A stretch of 38,727 nucleotides of DNA from Acidimicrobiaceae bacterium (GTDB lineage Bacteria > Actinomycetota > Acidimicrobiia > Acidimicrobiales > RAAP-2). The notes below the pieces were generated by a model. It saw nothing but the letters and a program-made list of their open reading frames with translations. It ran no database searches and was not told the DNA's origin. Location of the stretch: NCBI GenBank assembly GCA_003138855.1, contig PLHF01000126.1, forward strand, positions 20,840 to 59,566, given 5' to 3'. Every line of letters begins with the position of its first letter. Position 1 is the first letter of the stretch. Position numbers and translations under genes: made by a program. Positions 7,752 to 15,327 of this stretch are shown piece by piece.

Positions 7752-8753
7752 ATGGGCGGTTACGACATCATCGGGGATGTTCACGGCTGTGCCGACAAGC
7801 TCGCAGGTCTCCTCCGGATGCTCGGCTACGAGGAGCGGGACGGCGCCTACCGGTACTCGACGTCCGATGAGGAGCGTCAAGCCGTCTTCGTCGGCGACCT
7901 CATCGACCGGGGCACCCAGCAGATCAAGACCCTTGAGCTCGTTCGGGCCATGGTCGAAGTCGGTAGCGCCCGGATCGTGATGGGGAATCGCGAGTTCAAC
8001 GCCATCTCCTACGCAACTCCGAACCCGGAGATCCCTGGTGAGTTCATGCGGCGCCACACGGACAAGAACTTGAAGCAGCACAAGGCCTTCTTGGACCAGG
8101 TCCAGGTGCAACCCGGTCTCTACGCCCGGAGCATCGAGTGGTTCAAGACCCTGCCGCTCTGGCTCGATCTCGACGGGATCCGGATCGTCCACGCATGCTG
8201 GAGCGATGACGCGATCCGGGAGGTGGATCGGTGGGTGGCGCCCGGCACTTCGATGCCCACGGACTTCGTGGTCAAGGCGAACCAGAAGGGGCGTCCCGAG
8301 TACGAAGCGATCGAGGTCCTACTGAAGGGCCCGGAGATCAGCCTCGAGAAGTACGGGCAGAAAGGCTTCAAGGACAAGGACGGCCATGTCCGACGCCGGG
8401 CACGTCTCCGATGGTGGGATTCCGAGGCAATCACCCTTCGGGAGTTGGCCGAGGTCCCCGAGAACGCCAGGACCCCCGAAGGGGTCACCTACCCCCGGCT
8501 CCCCGACAAGGAGTGCGGCGATGAGGCCGCCTACGACTACCACGGCGTCAAGCCGGTCTTCTACGGCCACTACTGGCGCAGGTGGAAGCCCGACAAGCGA
8601 AAGGACTGGACGACCAACACGGCCTGTGTCGACTTCAGCGCCGTCAAGGGCGGGCCGCTGGTCGCCTATCGGTGGAACGGGGAGGCAACCGTCACCTCGA
8701 AGAACTACGTCGCGTACCGCAAGGGCGGCCGGACGAAGCACGGCAAGGACTGA
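7752..8753 (+). CDS. PPP-like metallophosphatase with a substituted GNHE motif
   Basis: This 333-aa protein starts MGGYDIIGDVHGC, the usual N-terminus of stand-alone PrpE/ApaH-like metallophosphoesterases. Motif GDVHG is at 8-12 and GDLIDRG at 48-54. The third motif is GNRE (78-81) instead of GNHE, so the catalytic His is Arg (codon 7989-7991, CGC where CAC is expected). The later metal ligands are present as VHACW and YGHYW. The family hydrolyses phosphoesters or dinucleoside polyphosphates. Loss of the His suggests low or altered activity. The frame is continuous with the upstream isomerase-like gene, but because the motif order starts exactly at this ATG and the isomerase has its own stop 38 bp earlier in another frame, I treat it as a separate gene. 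Confidence 0.75.
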   Translation: MGGYDIIGDVHGCADKLAGLLRMLGYEERDGAYRYSTSDEERQAVFVGDLIDRGTQQIKTLELVRAMVEVGSARIVMGNREFNAISYATPNPEIPGEFMRRHTDKNLKQHKAFLDQVQVQPGLYARSIEWFKTLPLWLDLDGIRIVHACWSDDAIREVDRWVAPGTSMPTDFVVKANQKGRPEYEAIEVLLKGPEISLEKYGQKGFKDKDGHVRRRARLRWWDSEAITLRELAEVPENARTPEGVTYPRLPDKECGDEAAYDYHGVKPVFYGHYWRRWKPDKRKDWTTNTACVDFSAVKGGPLVAYRWNGEATVTSKNYVAYRKGGRTKHGKD

Positions 8754-8825
8754 ATCAGGAGCTCCGGCTCTCGTGTGGCACTGACGCCGGATGCCACATC
8801 GACCACAGGAGTTCACGGTTCACTC

Positions 8826-8951
8826 GGATGCGGGGTGGTCGGCCTGGCCCCTACCCAGACCAACGACGGATACTGGCCGGCCGAGACCAACAGTGGCTCG
8901 CTCCGCGACGGCGACGCCGCCAACCTGGCAACGTGGCCAACCTCGATCTGA
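8826..8951 (+). pseudogene. Remnant of a 'GYWLVA-DGG' repeat protein
   Basis: One frame reads GVVGLAPTQTNDGYW, then ETNSGSLRDGDAA before TGA at 8949, and a neighbouring frame continues LNAPM. Large secreted proteins of Acidimicrobiia and relatives carry repeats of the form VVGIAPTPDGGGYWLVASDG-GDA-LNAPVVGM, which this resembles with frame changes. It is a short, decayed piece with no start codon. The match is from memory of the repeat pattern, so confidence is limited. Confidence 0.35.
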
Positions 8952-9088
8952 ACGCCCCCATGGACAACGAGGGGGACTGACCCACCGACGCGGTCCAGTC
9001 AGGTGCCCGGCTCACCCGGGGGCCCGCCGGGCTCTTCGGCGAGCGGCGTTCGTTCAGCTCAGGCAGGGAGGTCGCGCCGCGGGCCCAG

Positions 9089-9094
9089 TAGGGT
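9089..9094 (+). promoter_or_regulatory. -10 box (TAGGGT) of the methyltransferase gene, leaderless type
   Basis: TAGGGT ends 6 nt before the GTG start at 9101. The same spacing recurs in front of four other genes in the window. It implies that the transcript starts at or next to the start codon. No clear -35 is seen. Confidence 0.45.
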
Positions 9095-9100
9095 CGGATC

Positions 9101-9970
9101 GTGGCAGATCCCGAGCCGATGAGTCCCGACGTTCCGCTCTCCCGCCTCGAGTCGCAGGAGAAGGCGGTGCGAGCAGAAAGCTTCGGTGCGGTGGCCGCGC
9201 ACTACGAGCGCTATCGACCCGGACCGTCGCTCCGGGCGGTGGACTGGGTCCTTCCGAAGCATGTGGACACGGTCGTCGACCTCGGAGCCGGCACGGGCGC
9301 GTTGACCAGGCTCCTGATCGACAGGGCCGAAGAAGTGATCGCCGTGGAGCCCGACGACCGCATGCGCGCCGTGCTCACCGAGGAAGTCCCTGGCGTCCGG
9401 GCCGTGCCGGGCCGGGGTGAGTCGGTGCCCATCGCGGACGGATGCGTCGACGCGGTACTGGCCTCCTCGTCATGGCACTGGATGGAACCGGTTCCGACCT
9501 TTCGGGAGGTGGGCCGAATCCTCAGGTCGGGTGGGATCCTCGGCGCCCTGTGGTCCGGGCCCGATCCGGAGGGCTCGTTCATGGTGCAGGCCAATGCCGT
9601 GCTCGCCGAGCGGCCGCTGGACGGTGCTGACGCAGTTGCCGGTGACGGCGCCGGCGAGTCAGGCGGTACCGGATTGGCGGGCCTCGTCATGGGCGACGTG
9701 CGTCGCCCCGCCTCAAGCCTGGAGATTCCTCCTGGGGTCCCCTTCGACCAGCCCGAGCACGCGGTGTTCACCTGGGATGTCGCACTCAACGCCGACGAGC
9801 TGATCGGTCTGTTGGGTACCTTGAGCTGGATCATCACCATGCCGGAGGAGACGCGCTCGCGGGTGATCGCCGAAGCCCGCCGACTCCTCCGGGAGTTCCT
9901 CGGTGTCGACGGCGAGGTCACCGTCGATGTCGCGTTCCGCTCGGATGTCTGGCGGTCCCACCGGCACTGA
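9101..9970 (+). CDS. Class I SAM-dependent methyltransferase
   Basis: This 289-aa protein has the class I (Methyltransf_11/25) pattern. Motif I is VVDLGAGTGALTRLL (58-72), an acidic residue ends strand two (AVEPDDRM), motif II lies around ADGCVDAVLASSSWHWM, and RILRSGGILGALW follows as motif III. N-terminal SFGAVAAHYERYRPG is typical of this group (similar to yeast trans-aconitate methyltransferase-like and bacterial 'SAM methyltransferase' entries). The substrate is unknown. A GTG start at 9101 is supported by a TAGGGT box 6 nt upstream and by lack of a Shine-Dalgarno site, which fits leaderless expression. It stands alone between a gene remnant and a toxin-antitoxin pair. Confidence 0.85.
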   Translation: MADPEPMSPDVPLSRLESQEKAVRAESFGAVAAHYERYRPGPSLRAVDWVLPKHVDTVVDLGAGTGALTRLLIDRAEEVIAVEPDDRMRAVLTEEVPGVRAVPGRGESVPIADGCVDAVLASSSWHWMEPVPTFREVGRILRSGGILGALWSGPDPEGSFMVQANAVLAERPLDGADAVAGDGAGESGGTGLAGLVMGDVRRPASSLEIPPGVPFDQPEHAVFTWDVALNADELIGLLGTLSWIITMPEETRSRVIAEARRLLREFLGVDGEVTVDVAFRSDVWRSHRH

Positions 9971-10012
9971 GGCCTACCTCGAACTCCGTGCGGAAAGTGG
10001 TATCACAGTGGT

Positions 10013-10219
10013 CTGGCACTGACGGTCAGAACGGACAAGGAACTCGAGGACGCCCTCTCTGCCCTCACAGAAGCTGAGGGTGCGTCGCGCCAGGAGATCA
10101 TCCGCCGCGCCGTGCTCGAACGGCACCAACGCGCCGGCCATGCCAGTCGGGTCGAGGATGCTGCACTCCGCATGATCGACCGCTGGGGTGATGTGCTCGA
10201 TCAACTCGGAAGCGAATGA
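10013..10219 (+). CDS. Ribbon-helix-helix (CopG-like) antitoxin with an apparent CTG start
   Basis: The frame translates as LALTVRTDKELEDALSAL, then EGASRQEIIRRAVLERHQRA and a C-terminal VEDAALRMIDRWGDVLDQLG, 68 residues in all. This fits RHH antitoxins of doc-type modules: a beta strand, two helices with the S-RQE-IRRAV signature, and a toxin-binding tail. Homologues usually begin MALTVRTD, so the start should be codon 10013-10015, which is CTG. From the previous in-frame stop (9968-9970) there is no ATG, GTG or TTG before codon 10115, far inside the domain. TATCAC sits 6 nt before the CTG, matching the leaderless layout elsewhere in the window. Its TGA overlaps the toxin ATG by 4 bp. Either CTG is used at low efficiency or the start has been lost. 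Confidence 0.7.
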   Translation: MALTVRTDKELEDALSALTEAEGASRQEIIRRAVLERHQRAGHASRVEDAALRMIDRWGDVLDQLGSE

Positions 10220-10584
10220 GGGACGTCGAGTACCTTGACCTAGAAGACGCCCTCAGCCTGGTCCGAGCGCTGAAGGTCGGGCCCGTGCGTGATGTGGGGT
10301 CGCTCGATTCGGCCGTGGTGCGTGCCCGCTCGAGCGCTTTCGGCGACGATGCCTACCCGACCCTGGCGCTCAAGGCTGCAGCACTGCTGCATTCTCTGGC
10401 CAACAACCACGCGCTGGTCGACGGAAGCAAACGGTTGGCCTGGTCGGCCGCCGTCGTCTTCCTCGACCTCAACGGAAGGATTCCGAACGTGACAGATAGC
10501 GAGGCGTTCGATCTGGTGTGGGAGGTCGCCGCCACATCGCTCGACGTCGGAGCCATTGCCCAGAGGCTGCGGCTCACTGGATGA
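10216..10584 (+). CDS. doc: Doc-type (Fic-fold) toxin of a toxin-antitoxin pair
   Basis: This 122-aa protein matches death-on-curing toxins in length and pattern. The Fic/Doc motif reads HALVDGSKR at 65-73, followed by LAWSAAVVFLDLNG. The P1 Doc motif is HxFxDANKR and most actinomycete versions have DGNKR, so Asn is replaced by Ser at 71; His65, Asp69, Lys72 and Arg73 are kept. Doc phosphorylates elongation factor Tu and stops translation; the RHH partner neutralises it. The ATG overlaps the antitoxin stop. The toxin ends 7 bp from the convergent gene at 10592. Whether it is active is uncertain because of the Ser and because its antitoxin lacks a normal start. Confidence 0.85.
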   Translation: MRDVEYLDLEDALSLVRALKVGPVRDVGSLDSAVVRARSSAFGDDAYPTLALKAAALLHSLANNHALVDGSKRLAWSAAVVFLDLNGRIPNVTDSEAFDLVWEVAATSLDVGAIAQRLRLTG

Positions 10585-10591
10585 GTTCGGC

Positions 10592-11269
10592 TCAACCCCT
10601 GTCGACGCGCTGATAGGTGTTCTGGAGTTCGTCCTGGATCACGGTGGCAACGCCGTCCGTGCTCAGCATCTCGAGGTCCTCCCGGAGCGTCCGCACGCGG
10701 AAGGCCCACCCCTCGGGCTTGTCGATCCTGGTACCGAGGCCGGGAAGATCGCCGATGGTGAGCGACTTGTCGATGATCTGCGAGTACGCCTGCATCACGT
10801 AGCGGGTGCCGTCGGGCGTCACGAGCTCATAGATCTCGGAGCCCTTGGCGAAGCCGAACACCGTTTCTCGGACGATCGAGCGCTCGGTGTAGGGCACCTG
10901 GACGGGAGGTTCCGCCCCGAAAGCGATCACCGCGGCCCGGAACATGCCGAGCGTGCCGAAGGTGGTCTCCGGAGCCTGCTCGCGGATGTTCGACTTGATG
11001 AAGTCCAACACCCAGTAGCGGGGGCCGTTCAGGATCGCGAGCAGGGCACCCCGCTCGCTGGCGATGGCGGCGGCATCGAGCGCATCCCACTCCCGCTGGG
11101 GGCAGTCGTTCATGCCGAGCGTGTTCCAGACCTCGGCACTGAACGCTCCGTTGTCGGAGCGGAGGAGCAGTACCTCGCCGTAGCGGGCGTTACGAAGCCC
11201 ATCCTTGACGGGCGCGTCAAGGGTCAACGGCAGGTCGGAGTTCTGAGCAGGTGTCGAGGTCGGGCACAT
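10592..11269 (-). CDS. Conserved protein of unknown function
   Basis: This 225-aa soluble protein has no signal peptide or membrane helix. Blocks that look conserved are LGMNDCPQREWDAL (51-64), ILNGPRYWVLDFI (79-91), ETTFGTLGMFRAAVI (101-115), FAKGSEIYELVTPDGTRYVM (140-159), then AYSQIIDKSLTIGDLPGLG and GWAFRVRTL. I have seen this pattern in uncharacterised bacterial proteins but cannot name a function. GGAGAGGATGCC precedes the ATG. It converges with the doc toxin and is followed upstream by a broken LLM gene; no operon partner is evident. Confidence 0.65.
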   Translation of the reverse strand: MCPTSTPAQNSDLPLTLDAPVKDGLRNARYGEVLLLRSDNGAFSAEVWNTLGMNDCPQREWDALDAAAIASERGALLAILNGPRYWVLDFIKSNIREQAPETTFGTLGMFRAAVIAFGAEPPVQVPYTERSIVRETVFGFAKGSEIYELVTPDGTRYVMQAYSQIIDKSLTIGDLPGLGTRIDKPEGWAFRVRTLREDLEMLSTDGVATVIQDELQNTYQRVDRG

Positions 11270-11362
11270 GGCATCCTCTCCAGTGATGGCAGTACAACTG
11301 ACAATATATCCGCCCCCAGGGCCCTCGGCGCGTGCGCCGGAGCGTCAGGCCGCCCCACGCCG

Positions 11363-11656
11363 TCAGCCGAAGGCGGCGCTGAGCGTCCTGCCGGCGATGC
11401 AGACCGGATCGAGGTCCTGCGCGTCGTGCATATTGAAGACCATCCCGTCGAGGCCGGCGAAGGTGGGGGCTTCTTCGGTGAACACGGCCCGGCGGATCTG
11501 CAGGGCTTCTTTGAGGTGGTCCATCACCCACACCGAGTCGAACTCCGACTCCTCGGCGGCCACCGCGATCTGGGCGATCCGCTCGAAGAGATCCCCACTC
11601 CCGACGCCGGGGAACGTGAAGTTCGGGATCTGTAAGCCGAAGCGCGTGACCTGCAC
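11363..11656 (-). pseudogene. LLM-class oxidoreductase reduced to 97 codons by two in-frame internal deletions
   Basis: The open frame is a patchwork of three pieces of the LLM family. Residues 1-47 (FGLQIPNFTFPG to WVMDH) match the N-terminus, aligning with GIHFANFTLPGG to MDH of the intact LLM protein at 1964-2842. Residues 48-68 (LKEALQIRRAVFTEEAPTFAG) match that protein's residues 136-156. Residues 69-97 (LDGMVFNMHDAQDLDPVCIA) match its C-terminal part. About 92 and 105 residues are therefore absent, yet the frame is kept. The TIM barrel cannot form, so it is almost certainly non-functional as an oxidoreductase. The GTG start has GAGG upstream. It could still make a small peptide. Confidence 0.8.
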
Positions 11657-11986
11657 GGTACGGACCTCACCGCGCCACGGCCGGCCGTGCTCGTTCGTTC
11701 CTGGGTGTCGATGTTACGCCGACCCTACCGTCAGCCGTCAGCCGTCAGCCGGCCCGGGACGCCCTGTTCCAACGGCCGGCTCGCGGTGCCGGCGACCGGT
11801 CGGGCCCGGGGCCGGGGACGGTCCACTCCCTCAGGACCATCGGCCCTACCCGGTCGCGGCCAGGCCGCGGCAGGATGGACGCATGTCCTGCGAGCACGGC
11901 TTGCCCGGGTCGGGCCGGAGAATCGACAGCGCGGCGGGCGGTGCCGTGTCGAAGGCGGCGGCCCGTCGGACCCTGACCTCCCGCTG

Positions 11987-13480
11987 ATGTTGTCCTGGGT
12001 CAGGGAAGTCGGCTCGGCCCATCAAGGCCGGCCGGGCGCACCGATAGAGCACCCGAACCTGGCACTGTCGGTCGTGGTCGTCGGTGTTCTGATCACTGCC
12101 ATCGACACCACGATCGTCGTGCTCGCCCTGCCCGAGATCCAGCGCACCCTGCACATCGGATTGACCTCGGTCATCTGGGTCATCATCGGGTACCTCCTGG
12201 TCATCACCCTTGTCTCGACACAGGTGGGGCGGCTCGGGGACATGTTCGGCCGGGTGCGCATGTACGAGGCGGGCTTCGTGGTGTTCATCGTCGGGTCGTT
12301 GGCATGCGCCCTGGCATGGGACCAACTGGCGCTGATCGTCTTCCGGCTCGTCCAAGGAGTGGGCGGGGCGCTCATCACTGCCAATTCGGGAGCGGTGATC
12401 GCCGACACGTTCCCCAAGGAGCAACGGGGACGGGCCTACGGCTTCAACGCGATCGGCTTCAACACGGGCGCTGTGCTCGGTGTCATCCTCGGCGGCATCA
12501 TCGTCACCTTCGTCTCGTGGAGATGGATCTTCTGGATCAACGTTCCCATCGGCATCGCCGCAGTCTTCGTCGCAAACCGTGTCCTGTTCGACCGGGGAGA
12601 GCGGCAACAGCGGCGACTCGACTGGTGGGGCATGGTCACCTTGGGCCTTGGGCTCTTCGGGCCCCTTTGGGCCATGGTGAAGCTCACCTCCGAGCCACTC
12701 GACCCGGCGATCGTGGGCTTCTTCGTCGGAGGTCTCGCCCTGCTCGTCGTGTTCTGGCTGATCGAACGCTCCACTCCCGATCCGATGCTCGACTTGGATC
12801 TCTTCAGGATTCCCACCATGACGCCGTCCCTACTGGCTGCCATGTTCCAGAGCCTGGCCAACTTCGCCGTCCTGTTCCTGCTTCTGATGTACCTGCAGGG
12901 CGTTCGCCAGCTCAGCCCGATCCACGCCTCGTTGCTCCTTGTCCCCGGCTATGTGGTGGGCGGAGTCGTCGGGCCCTTCGCCGGTCGATTCGCCGACCGC
13001 CGGGGTGCCGTCCTGCCGGCCACGGTCGGCCTCGGGATCCAGGTGCTGGCGCTGGTCGCCTACGCCCAACTCGGGCTTCGTACCCCGCTGTGGATCGTGG
13101 TGGTCGCCTACATGGTCGGTGCCGTCGGTGCCGGTTGCTTCTTTCCGTCGAACAACGCTGCCATCATGAAGGTCGCGCCCGCAGAGAAATTCGGCATCAC
13201 CTCCGGTCTGCTGCGCACGTTCGCCAATGTCGGAATGGTCTTCTCCTTTGCCCTCGCCATCCTGGTCGCCTCGGAGACCATCTCCAAGAGTGAGGCATTC
13301 GCAATCTTCGTCGGCACCCACAGCCTCTCTCGCTCGACAGCAGCAGCATTCACCGACGGCATCCATTCCGCCTTCTATTCCTCGACATTGCTGATGGTGG
13401 TGGCGGCGCTCCTGTCGGTTTCACGTGCTCGGGGAACACGCGGCACGAGGGCTCCCCAGCGGCTGGGCACGGTCGAATAG
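11987..13480 (+). CDS. MFS drug exporter of the DHA2 (14-helix) type
   Basis: This 497-aa protein begins with helix one ending in ITAIDTTIVVLALPEIQRTL, the DHA2 signature, then GRLGDMFGRVRMYEAG (motif A), FRLVQGVGGALITANSGAVIADTFP and VLGVILGGIIVTFVSWRWIFWINVP (motif C), and two to three extra central helices. It should sit in the cytoplasmic membrane and export small hydrophobic compounds using the proton gradient. A loop near the C-terminus (SLSRSTAAAFTDGIHSAFY) is typical of EmrB/QacA relatives. The ATG at 11987 is the only Met before helix one; there is no clear ribosome site, so the start is uncertain. The frame is open for 300 bp further upstream, but that part is Arg/Pro-rich and not protein-like. 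Confidence 0.88.
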   Translation: MLSWVREVGSAHQGRPGAPIEHPNLALSVVVVGVLITAIDTTIVVLALPEIQRTLHIGLTSVIWVIIGYLLVITLVSTQVGRLGDMFGRVRMYEAGFVVFIVGSLACALAWDQLALIVFRLVQGVGGALITANSGAVIADTFPKEQRGRAYGFNAIGFNTGAVLGVILGGIIVTFVSWRWIFWINVPIGIAAVFVANRVLFDRGERQQRRLDWWGMVTLGLGLFGPLWAMVKLTSEPLDPAIVGFFVGGLALLVVFWLIERSTPDPMLDLDLFRIPTMTPSLLAAMFQSLANFAVLFLLLMYLQGVRQLSPIHASLLLVPGYVVGGVVGPFAGRFADRRGAVLPATVGLGIQVLALVAYAQLGLRTPLWIVVVAYMVGAVGAGCFFPSNNAAIMKVAPAEKFGITSGLLRTFANVGMVFSFALAILVASETISKSEAFAIFVGTHSLSRSTAAAFTDGIHSAFYSSTLLMVVAALLSVSRARGTRGTRAPQRLGTVE

Positions 13481-13489
13481 GGATCGACC
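13471..13489. terminator. Weak hairpin at the end of the MFS gene
   Basis: GGTCGA and TCGACC form a 6-bp stem around a 7-nt loop that contains the TAG stop of the exporter. Copies of CGGCTGGGC flank it. There is no T-run, so it could only be a weak terminator or an incidental inverted repeat between the convergent exporter and aldo/keto reductase genes. Confidence 0.25.
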
Positions 13490-13603
13490 GCGGCTGGGCG
13501 CTTTCAGCTACGACGACTTGGACACCTCCGCCCACGACCATTGGGTGGCGTTGCAGATGCGAACCCGGAGCTCAATGGACGGGCCTCTTCCGAGGATGAA
13601 GTG

Positions 13604-14641
13604 TCATGCAGGTCGGCGAGCTCGGCGACGGAGCCGGGCGTGGACCAGGGCCGGCGGCTTCCAACCGGCGTCCTCGGGGTTGACGTTGGTGCCGGGGGTG
13701 ACGATCTCATCGATGCGGTCCAACACCCCGGCCTCGAGTCGGATCGTCGATGCCGACAATTGCGAGTCGAGTTGCTCCATCGTGCGGGGCCCGATGATGG
13801 CGGCACTGACTGCGGGGTGCTCGAGCACGAAGGCCAGTGCCAGTTCGATGATGCTCAGCCCGGCCTCGTCGGCCACGTCGGACAGTTCGGTGACGATCTC
13901 CAGCTTGCGTTTGTTGGCCGGGATGTCTAGGTCGTATCGATCGGGAATTCGCCCGGACCTTCGACTGGTATTCTCCTTGCCTTCCCCGAAGCGCCCGGAC
14001 AGCCAGCCACCGGCAAGAGGGCTCCAACAGAGCACGCCCATCCCGTAGGACTGGGCAACAGGTAGGACATCCCGCTCGATGCCGCGCACCAATATGGAAT
14101 AGGGCGGTTGCTCGGTCATGAAACGTTCCCGTCCCCGGCGCTCCGCCACCCACTGGGCCTCGACGATCTGCTCGGCGGGGAATGTGGAGCTCCCGAACGA
14201 CCGGATCTTGCCGGCGTGGACGAGATCACTGAGAGCACCGAGGGTCTGGTCGACGTCGACAGAGTCGTCGGGTCGGTGGATCTGGTAGAGATCGAGGTAG
14301 TCCGTACCGAGGCGGCGGAGGCTGTTCTCGCATTCGGCGATGATCCACCGCCGCGAATTGCCCTGTGCGTTCGGGTCGTCGCCCATCGGTGCGTGGACCT
14401 TGGTCGCGAGCACCACTCGCGACCGGTCTTGGGTGGAGAGAGCCTTGCCCACGATGACCTCGGACTCTCCCGCCGAGTACACGTCGGCGGTGTCGATGAA
14501 GTTGATGCCGGCATCGAGTGCACGGTGGATGATCCGGATCGAGTCCTCGTGATCGGGGTTGCCCCACTCTCCGAACATCATGGCTCCGAGACAGAGCGGG
14601 CTGATTCTGATACCGGTTCGACCGAGGCTGCGAGGTTCCAT
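13604..14641 (-). CDS. Aldo/keto reductase
   Basis: This 345-aa protein shows the AKR TIM-barrel pattern: LGRTGIRISPLCLGAMMFG (6-24), NFIDTADVYSAGESE (47-61), and the tetrad Asp50, Tyr55, Lys81 and His122 (YQIHRPD). The NADPH-binding end reads AAIIGPRTMEQL. It reduces aldehydes or ketones with NADPH; the nearest groups are the YajO/Tas-like AKRs. The physiological substrate is unknown. It has a TAGGGT box 6 nt before the ATG, so the message is probably leaderless. The C-terminal tail (RLRRRARR) is basic and not conserved. Confidence 0.88.
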   Translation of the reverse strand: MEPRSLGRTGIRISPLCLGAMMFGEWGNPDHEDSIRIIHRALDAGINFIDTADVYSAGESEVIVGKALSTQDRSRVVLATKVHAPMGDDPNAQGNSRRWIIAECENSLRRLGTDYLDLYQIHRPDDSVDVDQTLGALSDLVHAGKIRSFGSSTFPAEQIVEAQWVAERRGRERFMTEQPPYSILVRGIERDVLPVAQSYGMGVLCWSPLAGGWLSGRFGEGKENTSRRSGRIPDRYDLDIPANKRKLEIVTELSDVADEAGLSIIELALAFVLEHPAVSAAIIGPRTMEQLDSQLSASTIRLEAGVLDRIDEIVTPGTNVNPEDAGWKPPALVHARLRRRARRPA

Positions 14642-14647
14642 GGAGAA

Positions 14648-14653
14648 ACCCTA
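14648..14653 (-). promoter_or_regulatory. -10 box (TAGGGT) of the aldo/keto reductase, leaderless type
   Basis: On the minus strand TAGGGT is followed by TTCTCC and the ATG. The 6-nt gap puts the expected transcription start at the start codon. It is identical in box and spacing to the 9089 promoter. Confidence 0.45.
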
Positions 14654-14794
14654 GGTCGGCCTGCCGCGAGTCCATACGGTGCACCGCCCCGGCGCCAGGA
14701 CCTGGTTTTCGGCGGGTCACATCCCAAGGGAGCCCAACCCGCCACCGCAGCGTACCGGCCTCCGTCCGGGGTGGAGCAGCACTCGATCGGATCA

Positions 14795-15097
14795 ATGCCG
14801 GCGGGATCGCTTGCGGGGATGCGCGCCGCGGACAGCAGCTCTGGACTGCCAGCGAAGGTGCTGGTCGGGGTCACTGCCACCGCGGTATACGGCTTTGCTG
14901 CACCGACCCGACATGACGCACCCACGGCTCAGGCGTTTCAGCTCCCCCGGGCGGGCCTCGAGACCGCGGTGCATCAGAGGGTCAACGTGCGGGTGTTGGA
15001 GCTGGTCGATGGTGTCAGCGGCTCACGCATCGAGCTGGAAGGCAACAGGCTGCCGGTTACCCACTCGAGAGACGTACTGGAGGCGCTTCCGTGCTAA
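14795..15097 (+). CDS. Possible LytTR-like DNA-binding fragment
   Basis: A 100-codon frame ends with AVHQRVNVRVLELVDG, then SRIELEGNRLPVTHSRDVLE and AL before the stop. This recalls the last two-thirds of a LytTR domain (VHRSYLVNL-V-EL-----LPVSR), preceded by VLVGVTATAVYGFAA where the first strand would be. LytTR domains normally sit at the end of response regulators or membrane sensors; nothing recognisable precedes this one, so it would be a fragment or a short stand-alone regulator. I see no convincing ribosome site. The surrounding 14.66-15.33 kb holds no other gene that I recognise. Confidence 0.3.
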   Translation: MPAGSLAGMRAADSSSGLPAKVLVGVTATAVYGFAAPTRHDAPTAQAFQLPRAGLETAVHQRVNVRVLELVDGVSGSRIELEGNRLPVTHSRDVLEALPC

Positions 15098-15327
15098 GCC
15101 TCGGTGGGGATTGGAGAAACGGCTGCAGGGAGGGGCGCCGGGTTTCCCTGTGCGAACTGGATGGGGGGCCGTGCAAACCGGCCTCCGGAAGGGCCGTGCC
15201 TCAGCCCGCCCCGAGCCGGTCCGGCGCGAGTGCCCACGCCCGCGCATCAACATCGGGAGTCGCACTCGTCACCTCGCGGACCAGCCGTTTCCGGTGGTCG
15301 TGCACCACCGCAGCCTGTGCGGATCCC
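15098..15327. other. Non-coding or decayed DNA downstream of the LytTR-like fragment
   Basis: No frame here gives a recognisable protein on either strand. The minus-strand reading after the DUF2254 remnant's stop does not recover the missing DUF2254 C-terminus in any frame I followed, so that part has been lost. Confidence 0.4.

Larger units (their letters stand above)
8754..9100. other. Gene-free stretch between phosphatase and methyltransferase
   Basis: No intact gene is visible. The left half holds a short decayed coding fragment (8826-8951, listed separately). The right half is very GC-rich, with inverted GGCTC/GAGCC-like arms near 9010-9035 but no T-run, and ends in the methyltransferase promoter. 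Confidence 0.5.

Noticed and set aside
7738..7752. GGGACACTTCTGCCC as another DosR-like box
   Set aside because: The half-sites are one base too far apart and the site touches the phosphatase start codon.
7050..8753. A genuine isomerase-phosphatase fusion protein
   Set aside because: The linker is Arg/Pro noise, the isomerase C-terminus exists in another frame with its own stop, and the phosphatase begins at its natural Met.
9974..10204. 76-codon minus-strand frame opposite the antitoxin
   Set aside because: The plus strand gives a clear RHH antitoxin; this is its shadow.
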